Positions 21,965-32,496 of a DNA stretch of 64,000 nt are shown piece after piece. Numbering within the stretch: position 1 is the first letter of the stretch; every line of letters begins with the position of its first letter. This DNA is from Annona cherimola (Eukaryota; Streptophyta; Magnoliopsida; Magnoliales; Annonaceae), in the NCBI GenBank assembly GCA_030490835.1, contig CM059972.1, forward strand, positions 33,211,452-33,275,451, in the 5' to 3' direction. The notes beneath the pieces were generated by a model. That model had not been told where the DNA came from and ran no database searches. It worked only from the letters and a program-made list of their open reading frames with translations. A program made the position numbers and the translations under genes.

Positions 21965-23076
21965 TCAGGAATCGGACTCTGTCGCGTCCTCATCGTCCTC
22001 GTCGGCCTCCTCATCGAGTTGGGGCTGTGATGACTGTCCGAAGTAGGCTCGAACCTCTGGTGGCGTCGGTGGGAAAGGCGGGAGGGTGGAGATGTCGATC
22101 TGGCGATCCTCAGCTATCCGCCGTAGGTAGGCCTCCATCGCCCTATCATGCTGCCGCTGGTACCTGGCTTGGGCGGCAACCAGATTCTCCAAGTTTGTTA
22201 GCCTCTTGGCCATGGAAAGCAGTTGTGAAGATGAACCCGATGCAGGTGGAGCCGCTCTGGGGCGTGTGGTGGCTGTGCGAACCCGGGGCTGGGTGCAGTA
22301 GGAGAGGTCGTCTATGATGGACTGACAGTTCAGAACCTCCTCTGTCGGCTCCCATCTGACGCTGGCCCACTTGCAGAGCCTGGTGATGAGGGATGGGAAG
22401 AAATAGCTGCCCCGTGGTGCGGTCGCACAGGCGCAGATCTGATGATATATGAGCCTTCCGACATCGATTGTCAGCCCACTATAGATGGCGTATAGCAAGA
22501 GGGCCCTGTCCATTGTCACCTCACTAACGTGGGTTGACGGCATCATCCGGGCCAAGATGAAGTGGAAAATCATTCGCTCATTGTACATCATCTCACTGCG
22601 CTTGAAGGACGTGAGCTGTCCTCCCGTAGACTTTCAAACCGGTGGCTTCTGGCAAAATGGTCTGGTGATGGATTCTGTATCTCGGTCTTCGCCCTCCAGA
22701 AATGCCTCGTACTCGTCCGGGTGAGGAAAAGGCGTCAACTCATAGTAGGCGTTGATTGCCTCCGCATGAAAAGGGACGATCTTGCCTCTGACTTTCACCC
22801 GCCCCTCCTTGTGTTCTACTGCGTTGGCATAAAACTCCTTGACCACAGGAGTAATAGCTGCCGGGGTTGCGCCACGAACTGCTGCCAACCTCGAGTATGC
22901 AAGTTAAGCAGTGGGGCGTCGGAGAACTCATCTATCTTGATTCCTCTCTTCAGAATCAAATGTCTTTTCTGAAGCGCGTCTATGTAGCGCTTGAAAGCCT
23001 TAGCGGACACAAATCTGTTTGCATCGACGTCGACGGGCTCCTGAACTTTCTTTCTCTTAGCAGATGATGAAGCCAT
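21965..23076 (-). pseudogene. G1 ORF3 (post-pol ORF)
   Basis: The ATG at 23076 begins MASSSAKRKKVQEP, a basic, nuclear-localisation-like start. The core includes KRHLILKRGIKIDEFSD, VVKEFYANAVEHKEGRVKVR, AEAINAYYEL, ARMMPSTHVSEVTMDRALLL and IDVGRLIYHQI. It ends with a coiled coil (LTNLENLVAAQARYQRQHDR) and an acidic tail (DEEADEDDEDATESDS). One base is missing around 22865 and one TGG has become TGA near 22631, so it is broken. The core resembles the plant-specific putative transposon protein domain often found in retrotransposons (family assignment from memory). No signal peptide or membrane segment is visible, so envelope-like applies only to its position. Confidence 0.8.
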
Positions 23077-23813
23077 GTTGTCCCAAAGTAGTCTTAAACG
23101 GCTCTTGCAAACCAAATTCCAACACAACCAAGCAATTCGACAAGCCAATATACAACCAAGCAATCCAGCAATCCAACAAGCGGTTCAACACGTTTATAAG
23201 CCAAACTCAAGAATGCGCCTGATACAATCACTATGCAACCAATACCAAATAGACACCAACCAATTCCAGGCCAACCAAAGAACTATCCACCCAAATCAAT
23301 CTCTAATCCACAGATCAATCCACAAAAACCCACCAGTCCAATTCAATTTTTCACTCAAGCAATCACCAAACACTTCATAGCAATGAAAAGGCACCATAAA
23401 TGGAGAAATTGTTACCCACAAAGCTTCCCACCTGAAAATCTGAAGTAGCCTGACTTCTGCACTGGCGCCGAGGCGTGGGGGTAGCGGTGCCTAGGCGCCG
23501 ATCTGCTGTCAGTCGTTTCCGGCATCGGGGTGAAGAAAGGATGATGATGGGGCTCAAAATGGAGCCCAAATCAAAGGGAAAGTGATGAAAACTTCGATGT
23601 CGGTGTTAGGCCTAGGATTTGGTGAAGAAAAACTGAATTTTAGGATGGATTTGAGTGAATCCAAACAAAGGGGAAAAGAAGGGAATGAAATGGATAGAGT
23701 GGGAAGATGATTCTTTGATGGAATGCAGCTTGATTCGAGTTGAAATGGCTTGAAATCACTTTGACAAGAATCGAAAATAAGAGAGGGGAGAAAGAAACAG
23801 CGACGGGGTGTGA

Positions 23814-23848
23814 GGGTTAGGGTTTAAACCCTAACCCGAAGCTTTATA
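23814..23848 (-). promoter_or_regulatory. Possible internal promoter upstream of G1 ORF3
   Basis: On the minus strand TATAAAGC (23848-23841) is followed by a perfect 24-bp palindrome centred on AGGGTTTAAACCCT (23837-23814), which is two head-to-head plant teloboxes. It lies ~740 bp before the ORF3 ATG. The same TATAAAGC-telobox order occurs at 30905-30932 in G2. Promoter function is inferred. Confidence 0.45.
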
Positions 23849-23864
23849 GGTCGTCCGGGTCATG

Positions 23865-23975
23865 CTGTCCACGATCAGGCGCTGGGGCGCCAGGATGTGG
23901 TGCCTAGGCGCCCGTGTTCTTCGTGGAGTGTTCATCATGGCGCCGGGGCGCCCCCAATCGGTGCCTAGGCGCCGA
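23865..23975. repeat. GGCGCC palindrome cluster before G1 ORF3
   Basis: Motifs such as GGCGCTGGGGCGCC, GGTGCCTAGGCGCC, GGCGCCGGGGCGCC and GGTGCCTAGGCGCC recur within ~110 bp. More lie around 23465-23505. These are relatives of the LTR palindrome TGGCGCCTAGGCGCCA and lie upstream of ORF3. Confidence 0.65.
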
Positions 23976-24123
23976 TGCCTTTTGTCAATTTTTTAAAATT
24001 TTTCTCCAGGCTGCTTCCAAGCATGATCCTTGTGAAATTATGCTCCAAATTATTTTCCTAAAAATAAAAATAAAAGCCAAAAACAAGAACAAAAACAGAA
24101 ATGAAAATCAGAATGAGCTAAGC

Positions 24124-24141
24124 AATGGGTTGCCCCCCATT
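24124..24141 (-). other. Conserved post-pol hairpin (AATGGG / CCCATT) in G1
   Basis: A perfect 6-bp stem AATGGG/CCCATT encloses a 6-base loop ending GGCAA, preceded by a GGACGTTAA...TTAGCGC block. The same block and hairpin are in G2 at 30684-30701. In Athila-type elements this type of sequence typically follows the integrase ORF (recall). Confidence 0.6.
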
Positions 24142-24285
24142 CTGCGCTAAGTTTAACGTCCTCAGCCAGACGTTCCATAATAATTAGCCAATTCTCGCTC
24201 TATCGAACTTCTTTCCATGCAGCGCGTGCACTAGAAGTTCAGATCTTTTCCCAGCCTCTTCAAATGGATCAGTTCGCCTCCTTTC

Positions 24286-25020
24286 TTAAATTTCATAGAC
24301 ACTGTAGAAGAATTGCTCTTCAGGAGGACCAATTAGAGGAGTTTTGATATGATAATTTTTAATTTTCTCCACGATATTAGCCTCTATTTCTTTATTAATT
24401 TCTTCTTCCACTTCCTGGCTTTCCATTGGCTCGGCTAATTGTTCAAGAATGAATTGAGGGGCAAATTGTTCTGCTGCACTAATGGATATATCTTCTTTGA
24501 TGCTTGTAGTGACTTCGCAGGCCTCATCCAACACAGTTTCTATTGAGTCCTCATTATCAATTGAACAAGACTCTCGATGCCTACTTTGGATTACAGTAGC
24601 CAATTGTTCCACCTACTTTTGCATGTTCATGTTAAACTCCATTTGGCTCTTCATAAATTTCTTGAACATGTCCTCTAAAGATGATTTGCTTTCAGGTAGC
24701 GATGGCTCCTCTTCTGAATATGGTTGACATTCTGTCGGCATCACATTTTCTAATCGTGGGTCTCTATAGTTGTCCTTTGCATCATTAGAATGATCAAGAT
24801 AGCCCACAGATGCTGAGTAATATACGCATTGAATTGACAAGTGTCCCTCAGCTCCGCACAAATCTCAATAAATAGAATAAGAAATATTCATATCCAACAT
24901 TTGATTATCAAAACCTGCAAACTAAGTTGGAGGTGCCCATGTATTGTCATACTCATGGAAGCCCATTGTACTTGGTGTTAAAAATTCTGCACTAGGCCAA
25001 TAGTAAGCATATGAAGCCAT
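24286..25020 (-). pseudogene. gag: G1 reduced gag-like ORF with a zinc knuckle
   Basis: The ATG at 25020 opens a 245-codon frame (MASYAYYWPSAEF...) interrupted by three stops. It contains DLCGAEGHLSIQC, a CCHC zinc knuckle in which the expected first Cys codon is TGA. It then has an amphipathic stretch LEDMFKKFMKSQMEFNMNMQ and an acidic, Glu-rich C-terminus ending at 24286. The usual Retrotrans_gag capsid domain is absent, as is protease. It may derive from the C-terminal part of an Athila Gag. Function unknown. Confidence 0.6.
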
Positions 25021-25166
25021 TGAAAATTTCAATAAATGAACCCCTAAGATAAGAGTTTATCAAAAGAAAAGAATTGAAAAGAAGAAAAGAAGAAAATGTA
25101 AAATGAAATATAATTACAAAATTGTATAAGAAAGCAATGAAACTAATCAATAATTAGTTAAACAGT

Positions 25167-25184
25167 TCCCCGGCAACGGCGCCA
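25167..25184 (-). other. G1 primer-binding site
   Basis: TGGCGCCGTTGCCGGGGA on the minus strand, six bases after the LTR end GCTCGTCA. This is the Asp-tRNA-type PBS typical of Athila and related gypsy elements. Confidence 0.9.
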
Positions 25185-25190
25185 AAAACT

Positions 25191-26315
25191 TGACGAGCTG
25201 CGTATATGTCAATTAAAATGATCGCTATTTACGCAAGTATACATGTCGTGTCAAGTAATAAAGAGTGAGTAGAGTATCGTTTCCCGAGGAATTGTTAACC
25301 AAAATTATTAATTAGTTAAACTGTTTTCGATGGGTGGAAAATTTTGAGTTTTTATGGTTCAACTAAACTAACGATTGCAATGAGAAATCAGAGTAGAGAT
25401 GTGAGACTACTGAATACTTTGAACAGGTTTTATGATTAGGGATGGCAGATGGATAGATCGGAATCCTTGAATCTAAACTATATTGCCCAGGTTCTTTTTA
25501 AGTGGATTGCATATGGATTTACTAGCCCAAGTTCATATATCTTTATATATGTTTTCCAACAGTATATAAAGCTAATTACACCCTATTTAAGTGCTATGTT
25601 CCCATGCCATTAAATAAAGTGGAATTGATAAGTGCGTAACTTATATATTGACTACACAGGGTTTAACGGTATATTCCTATCCGTTAAACAACTCTCCTTA
25701 CACAAAGGTCGAAACCTATGCCTTGCACATGGATCTGGCAAAGATCTTCCTCTTCCAAGGATAAATCAAGCAATTAAATAATCTTACAAGGTAGTTAATC
25801 TTGTAAAAAGCATTAAACCCACACATGCAAAGGTAAATCCTATACAATCATATAAGCTTAAATATTCATTACTGAATATTCTAACAACTAAGAAACAATA
25901 TAGTTTAGAATTCAGTTCATCCTAACTATCCATCTAATGGAGGTTTAGCTCAAAGACATGATCTTAACATCCAATACATCCATATAGAAAGTATCCATAA
26001 AGACAGAGAAAGAAAATTAGAAAGAATATGAGAAAACTGTTTTCGGCGGTTTCCACCAACGGGGCTTGAATCCTCTCTTCAATCCGTGCTTCGATCTTGA
26101 TTTTCACTTTCTTCTGCACTTTGGTTCGTTCTCAGGCTCTCTCTCTTCCTCCCCTCTTCTCTTCGCACGTGCGAACCCCTAGGAATTATATATAGAGCCC
26201 TATTTGCGCAGCTTACGCACTAGAATATTCGCATACGGATGCGTATTGGCGCCTAGGCACCCCTAGCTGGCGCCGAGGCGCCTACTCTCTATGTGCTGAG
26301 CAGTTTGGACAATGT
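25191..26315 (-). mobile_element. G1 5' LTR, first segment
   Basis: It starts TGACGAGCTGCG and matches the 3' LTR closely, with TATATATA at 26187-26194 (minus). It is cut at 26315 by G2 after GACAATGT. The remaining 388 bp are at 35294-35681. Confidence 0.9.
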
Positions 26316-27828
26316 TGATAACTCATATTTTTACGAGTTATCATGGCCCATTTCAGACTTAATTTATGTGTTAGTTTGAGAGATAAGGCTTAGTTTGCAC
26401 TCTTTTAGTTTAATTTTCATCCGCTTTGCATTTCAGGAGCATTAATTAGTTTTTAGGCAATTTAGCATTATTTAGGCATTTTTAGTTTATTTATTTAGTT
26501 TTTCCATTTTTGTAGTAAGGACAGGACATACGGCAATAGAGTGGACGAGTGGAAAGCAAGCTGAGGCATCCAGAACCAGAGAATTGGCACCTAGGCGCCA
26601 CCCTACACACCTTGACTGTCTGCAACACAGCTGACATGAAGGGAGCATATCTAGAGAGTTGGCGCGTAGGCGCCAGTGCAGAAATTCTCAGGGTTTCCAG
26701 AATGTGTCTAGGCTTCTTAGCACATAAAGACTTGGCACCTAGGTGCTAGCCAGTGGCGCCCAGGCGCCAATACGCATCCGGAAGCGAATATTTCAGTGCG
26801 TAAGCTGCACAACAGGGGACTTTATATATAGATCCTAGGGGTTCGCGTGCAAAAAAAAAGGAGGAAGAGCTGGAGAATGAACTACAGTGCAGGAGAAAGC
26901 GAGAATCAAGATTAAAGCTCGGATTGAAGAAGGAATTCAAGTCCCGTTGGTGGAAACTGCCGAAAAACAGTCTTTTCTTATTCTTTCCAATTTTATTTCT
27001 CTTCCTTATGGATACTTTTATTTGGATGTATTGGATGTTAAGATCATGTCTTTGAGCTAAACCTCCATTAGATGGATAGTTAGGATGAATTGAATTCTAA
27101 ACTGTATTGTTTCTTGGTTCTTAGAATATTTAGGAATGAATATTTAAGCTTATATATATGATTGCATATAATTTACCTTTGCATGTATGAGTTTAATGCT
27201 TTCACAAGATTAGCTACCTTGTAAGATGATTTAATTGCTCTATTTACCCTTGGAAAAAGGAGATATTTGCCAGATCCGCGTGCAAGGCACAGGTTTCAAC
27301 CTTTGTGTAAGGAGAGTTGTTTAACGGATAGGAATATACCGTTAAACCCCGTGTAGTCATTATGTAAGTTATGAACTTATATATTTTACTTTATTTAACG
27401 GCATGGGAACATCTCACTTAAATAGGATATAATTAGCTTTATATACTGTTGGAAGACATATATGAAGATATATGAAGATATATGTACTTGGGCTAGTAAA
27501 TTCATATGCAATCCGCTTAACAGGAACCAGAGCAATATAGTTTAGATTCAAGGATTCCGATCTATCCATCAACCATCCCTAATCAATAAACTCGCTTTGA
27601 GTATCCAGTATTCTCGTGATCTCTACTCTGATATCTGTTTCACAATCGTTAGCTTAGTTAATACACAAAACCAGAATTTCACAACCTTCGAAAGCAATTA
27701 AGCTAAATAATAATTTCGGTAAACAATTCCTCGTGGGAACGATACTCTACTCACTCTTTATTACTTGACATGGCACGTATACTTGCATAAATAGCGAGCA
27801 ATTTAATAGACATATACGCAGCTCGTCA
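26316..27828 (+). mobile_element. G2 5' LTR with TATA box
   Basis: TGATAACTC...AGCTCGTCA, 1,513 bp. TATATATA at 26823-26830 is the likely promoter TATA box. GGCGCC-type palindromes are clustered just upstream (about 26585-26770), so they probably lie in U3. The sequence is closely similar to G1 LTRs in reverse. Confidence 0.9.
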
Positions 27829-27834
27829 AGTTTT

Positions 27835-27852
27835 TGGCGCCATTGCCGGGGA
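27835..27852 (+). other. G2 primer-binding site
   Basis: TGGCGCCATTGCCGGGGA lies six bases after the LTR end. It is complementary to Asp tRNA with one difference from the G1 copy (CAT for CGT). Confidence 0.9.
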
Positions 27853-28006
27853 TCTACTTAACCAATTATATTTAGTTTTATTGCTTTTTGTACAATTCTG
27901 TTGAATATCTTATTTTCATTATTTCTTTTAGATTAGAATTTCTTATTTTTCTTTTTCTTTCTACTAGTTTAAATTTATTGGTCTTTGTAGAATATTCACA
28001 TATTGC

Positions 28007-30190
28007 ATGCGCAGAGGTAGAGCCAAAAAGGAGACTGTCATCCCTTTTGATCTAGAACCCGAAAGAACCTATTTGAGAAGGCGCCGAAAGAGCAAGGAGG
28101 CTAGAAATCAATAGCATACGATGGAGCGTATCGAGAACCAAGACGATAATGTCCATGCAAACCAGCTAGAAAACCAGAGGATCGAGATCCCGAATCATCC
28201 ACCTCAAGATGATTTGGACCAGCCAATTTGGGATCTGATTGCGCTTGGCCAAAATGCTGTTCAGACTAGCATTGCACCTCCACCAATCGACACCAACAAT
28301 TTTGAAATCAAACCGGTGATTTTCCAGATGCTCCAATCTATCGGGCAATTCGGAGGTCTTGCATCTAAAGACCCACACCGTCATCTGCAGAATTTTCTGT
28401 AGATTATGAACACTTTCAAGCAGAATGGAGTCTCCGACGAAGCAATGCGACTTCGAATGTTTCCATTTTCTCTGCGTGATTGAGCTTCCGAGTGGTTAGA
28501 CTCTTTGCCACCAAACTCCATCAACACATGGAATGACTTGGCTCAGAAATTTCTAGAAAAATACTTTCCGCCAGCTAAGTTAGCCAAGCTAAGAATGGAT
28601 ATAATCTCGTTCAAGAAACACGGCGAGGAGACCCTATCAGAGGCATGGGATCGTTTCAAAGAACTGCTCCGAAAGTGCCCGCATCATGGAATTCAGCCAT
28701 GGGTACAAATTCAGATTTTCTATAAGGGTCTCCAGGATTCCACCCGTCACATGGTGGATTCTTCATCAAACGGATCTCTGCTATGAAAAAGCTATCGGGA
28801 ATCATACGCCCTACTCGAAAACATGGAGGCCAACACTTATCAATTGCCATTAGACAGAAGTAGAGGTGCAGGTCTACTCCAACTGGACGCGGTTTCATCA
28901 ATAAAAGCCCACATCGACGCTTTGTCTCAGCAAATTTAGAACTTGTCCAGGCCAGCCAACGTCAGTGCGTTAGGGACGTCAACACCACAGCAGTCGACAA
29001 CATCAGACATTTGCACGTGGTGTGGTGAATTCGGCCATCCCAGTGATGAATGTGCCTCCAACCCGGAGTCCATTAATTACATGGGAAATTTTCAGAGAAA
29101 TCCAGCTAATCAGTATGGAAACAACTACAACCCAGGTTGGAGAAATCATCCTAATTTCTCATGGAACAATCAGACGAGGCCGAATCAGCCACCTGGATTC
29201 CCGCAGCCGCAGCCGCAGCAACAACCCACAAGACCAATGGAGTTCACTCAGCCACCGCGAGAAGAAAAGAAATCGGATCTGGAAAATCTCTTCATGCAGT
29301 TCATGCAATCCCAGATCACGACGAATAGGAACTTGGAAGCTCAGATAGGCCAACTGGCCTTAGCCCTGAACAACCGACCACCAGGATCGTTGCCGAGCGA
29401 CACCGAGCAAAACCCGAAAGGCAAAGGCAAAGAACAAGTCCAAGTAGTCACATTGCATAGTGGAAAGCAGCTACTAGACCCAACTCCACCATTGTTGGTG
29501 ACTGAACCCACTAACCCTTTGATTCAGTAATCACAGGAGACAAAGGAACCAGCTGCAACTCAGAATCAAACAGATGCTGAAATAACCACGAATCCAAGGT
29601 CGCCTCCTCCATTTCCTCAGCGATTCGAAAAATCTAAAAAGGAGGGCCAGTTCAAGAAATTTCTCGAAGTACTGAAGCAGCTGCACATTAATATACCTCT
29701 CGTCGAAGCCTTAGAACAAATGTCGAGCTATGCCAAATTCATGAAAGACGTGCTATCAAAGAAAAGGTGGTTGATGGAATACGAGACAGTGGCGTTAACA
29801 GAGGAAACCAGTGCAAGGGTGCAAAGGAAGCTACCTCCTAAACTCAAGGACCCTGGGAGTTTCACAATCCCGTGCACAATTGGCAACCAATATTTCAGGA
29901 GAGCATTATGCGACTTGGGAGCCAGCATTAATCTCATGCCCAAGTCCATTTTCAGAAAGTTGGGCCTCGGGGAAGCTCGACCTACCACCGTGACGCTACA
30001 ACTGGCGGATCGATCCATTACATACCCGAAAGGTATTATTGAGGATGTCCTTGTCAAGGTAGGAAAATTCATTTTTCCTGCAGATTTTATTATCCTGGAT
30101 TATGAAGAGGATCGAGACGTACCATTATTCTGGATCAGCCTTTTCTAGCAACGGGCAATGCGATAATCGATGTACGAGCCGAAGAATTAA
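28007..30190 (+). pseudogene. gag-pro: G2 gag-protease
   Basis: The ATG at 28007 opens a basic leader (MRRGRAKKETVIPFDLEPER). One frame runs through gag to protease with stops near 28115, 28400, 28481, 28784, 28937 and 29528, several of them apparent CAG-to-TAG or CGA-to-TGA changes. It holds a Retrotrans_gag domain (INTWNDLAQKFLEKYFPP, ETLSEAWDRFKELLRKCPHH), a zinc knuckle CTWCGEFGHPSDEC and an aspartic protease with catalytic DLGAS at 29912-29926. A frameshift near 30135 separates the FLATGNAIIDV motif. Wording and order match Athila gypsy elements. Neither Gag nor protease can be made intact. Confidence 0.88.
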
Positions 30191-30192
30191 CC

Positions 30193-30642
30193 ATGCAGGT
30201 GCAGAATGAAAAGGTTGCATTTAAAGTGCTCAAGCCTATACACAGCCCGACTAACCTAGAGGATTGCTTAAGGGTTGATATGGGCAATTCAGAGGTTCAA
30301 AAGTTGCCTCACGCTAGTTTTGAGAAAGACCAAGAGGAGATTGCGAATAAGGGCCATAAATTATCAGCCGGTGTTAAAGACCGACTCGCTGATTACATCG
30401 GGCCTAAACAAACAACCGAGCCATTGGGAAGTCAAGACATGAATATTAAAGCCAATAAAAGAATAGGGGAGTTTACATTTGATAAAACTGGAACGTTTCA
30501 TATCAAAATACCCCTATCTAATCGGTCCAAAAATCAAATTTGGCACAGCTTTATGGAACAATGGGATAAGATCAGATCAGAACTTCCAGGCTGTAGTCTT
30601 AATGGCTGGGAGTCCGAGGTGAAAAAATTGAAAAATGATTGA
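30193..30642 (+). CDS. G2 remnant ORF after protease
   Basis: This 149-residue open frame begins MQVQNEKVAFKVLKPIHSP, which is the tail of the protease region after the shift. It then runs into a charged sequence (IANKGHKLSAGVKDRL, EFTFDKTGTFHIKIPLSN) that I do not recognise. Where RT, RNase H and integrase (over 3 kb in a full Athila element) should follow, the sequence goes directly to the post-pol hairpin. It may be a fusion product of the pol deletion. Not shown to be a real protein. Confidence 0.35.
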   Translation: MQVQNEKVAFKVLKPIHSPTNLEDCLRVDMGNSEVQKLPHASFEKDQEEIANKGHKLSAGVKDRLADYIGPKQTTEPLGSQDMNIKANKRIGEFTFDKTGTFHIKIPLSNRSKNQIWHSFMEQWDKIRSELPGCSLNGWESEVKKLKND

Positions 30643-30683
30643 ATAGTAGAAACGTCGGGCTGAGGACGTTAAGCTTAGCGCTG

Positions 30684-30701
30684 AATGGGAGGCAACCCAT
30701 T
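30684..30701 (+). other. Conserved post-pol hairpin (AATGGG / CCCATT) in G2
   Basis: AATGGG-AGGCAA-CCCATT forms a perfect 6-bp stem, preceded by GAGGACGTTAAGCTTAGCGC. It is the same as 24124-24141 in G1 except for one loop base. Confidence 0.6.
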
Positions 30702-30784
30702 GCTTGGTATAAGTTTGATTTGTAATTTTATTTTTGTTTTTATTTTAGTCATTTATTTTATTTTTGGGGTATTTACATTTATAA

Positions 30785-30932
30785 ATATATATATATATGA
30801 ACGGCACCCAGGCGCCGAATGGGGGCACCCCGGCGCCATGAAGAACTCTGCGAAGAATACGGGCGCCCCGGCGCCGGGTCATGGATAGCACGACCCGAAC
30901 GTCCTATAAAGCTTCGGGTTAGGGTTTAAACC
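30785..30932 (+). promoter_or_regulatory. Possible internal promoter and palindrome cluster upstream of G2 ORF3
   Basis: An AT repeat (TATATATATATA) is followed by GGCACCCAGGCGCC, GGCACCCCGGCGCC and GGCGCCCCGGCGCC (~30803-30877). Then come TATAAAGC (30905-30912) and AGGGTTTAAACC (30921-30932), a telobox half-palindrome. Order and content match 23814-23975 in G1. Promoter activity is inferred. Confidence 0.45.
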
Positions 30933-31404
30933 ATAACTCTCACGCCCCGGCGTCGTTTTTCTCTCCCTTTCTCATTTTTTGATCCTTGTTAAAGTGATTT
31001 CAAGACATTTCAACTCGAATCAAGCTGCATTTCATCAAAGAATCATCTTCCCATTTCATCTATTTCATTCCCTTCTTTTCCCTTTGTTTGGATTCACTCA
31101 AAACCATCCTAAAATTCGGTTTTTCTTCACCAAATCCTAGTCCTAACACCCACATCTAAGTGTCCATCACTTCCCCTTTGATTTGAGCTCCATTTTGAAC
31201 CCCATCATCATTCTTTCTTCACCCCGGCGCCGGAGAAGACTGACAACAGGTTGGCACCTAGGCACTATTACCTCCACGCCCCGGCGCCAGTGCAGCAGCA
31301 AAGCAACTTCGAATTCTCTGGTGGAAGCTTCTGTGGGTTGTTGGATTGCTTGGCTGTGTAGGATTTCTGTTTGCAAGGGTTGTTTCAAACTGCTTGGGTG
31401 TAAG

Positions 31405-32496
31405 ATTGCTTCATCATCATCTGCCAAGAGAAAGAAAGTTCAAGAGCCAGTCGAATTTGACACCAACAGGTTCGTGTCCACTCAGGCGTTCAAAAGGTAC
31501 ACGGACTCGCTTCAGAAGCGGCACCTGATTCCTGTGCGAGGAATAAAAATTACTTCTTTCTCCGACAACTTTATCAACGCACTGAATGCTCGAGGTTGGC
31601 AGAAATTCCTTACACAGCCTGAGTCTGCAATAGTGCTAGTGGTAAAGGAGTTCTACGCCAATGCTGTAGAACATAAGCAGGGCAGGGTGAAGGTACGGGG
31701 CAAACCAGTCTCGTTTCATGCTGAAGCGATCAATTCCTACTATGGATTGGGTTCTTTTGACTATCCGGGCCAGTATGAGGAGTTTCTAGAAGGGGAAGGC
31801 TGGGATGTCAACACTATCACCAGTCATATCTGCCAACGACCTCCGACATGGAAGTCTACGGGAGGCCAACTCACATCATTCAAGCGCAGGGAGATGATGC
31901 ACGACGGGCGGATGTTCTTTCATTTTATCTCAGCCCGGATGATGCCGTCAACCCACGTTAGTGAGGTGACGATGGATAGGGCATTGCTTCTTCACGCGAT
32001 CTTCAGTGATATGACAATCGATGTGGGTCGACTCATATATAATCAGATCTGCGCCTATGCAACTGCACTCCGAGGCAGCTACTACTTCCCATCCCTCACC
32101 ACTGGGGTCTATAAGTGGTCTGGAGTTAGATGGGAGCAGACGGAAGAGGTCCTCAACTGCCAGGCCATCATTGACGACCTCTCATACCGCACCCAGCCCC
32201 GGGTATGTACAACCACCACGCGCCTAAGAGTGGCCCAGTCTGCAGCAGGACCATCTTCACAGCCGCTATCTACAGCTGAGCGGCTTACTAACCTGGAGAA
32301 TCTGGTTGCCGCCCAAGCTAGATACCAACGGCAGCATGATTGGGCGATGGAGGCTTACCTACGGCAGATCGTAGAGGACCGCCAGATCGATATCTCCACC
32401 CTCCCGCCTTTTCCACCGATGCCGCCAAAGGTCAGAGCTTGCTTCGGCAATCAGCACAGCACCAGCCTGACTACGAGGACGACGAGGACGAGATAG
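31405..32496 (+). pseudogene. G2 ORF3 (post-pol ORF)
   Basis: This is the homologue of the G1 ORF at 21965-23076, and the frame is open for about 364 codons. The position of the G1 start codon is ATT here (31405-31407), although the frame stays open upstream to 31183. Core motifs are KRHLIPVRGIKITSFSD, NARGWQKFL, VVKEFYANAVEHKQGRVKVR, FHAEAINSYYGL, EVTMDRALLLHAIFSD and IDVGRLIYNQI. The coiled coil (LTNLENLVAAQARYQRQHDW) is present, but a frameshift near 32440 replaces the acidic tail. No membrane segment is visible. It resembles ORF3 of copia2 at 44153. Confidence 0.78.

Noticed and set aside
21910..22317. 135-codon plus-strand ORF in G1
   Set aside because: It is the antisense shadow of ORF3, which has clear homologues in G2; the plus frame has no recognisable motif.
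23182..23412. A ~230-bp stretch in the G1 ORF3 leader absent from G2, starting GTAAC: possible intron
   Set aside because: There is a GT at the start but no AG at the other junction; a deletion in G2 is simpler.
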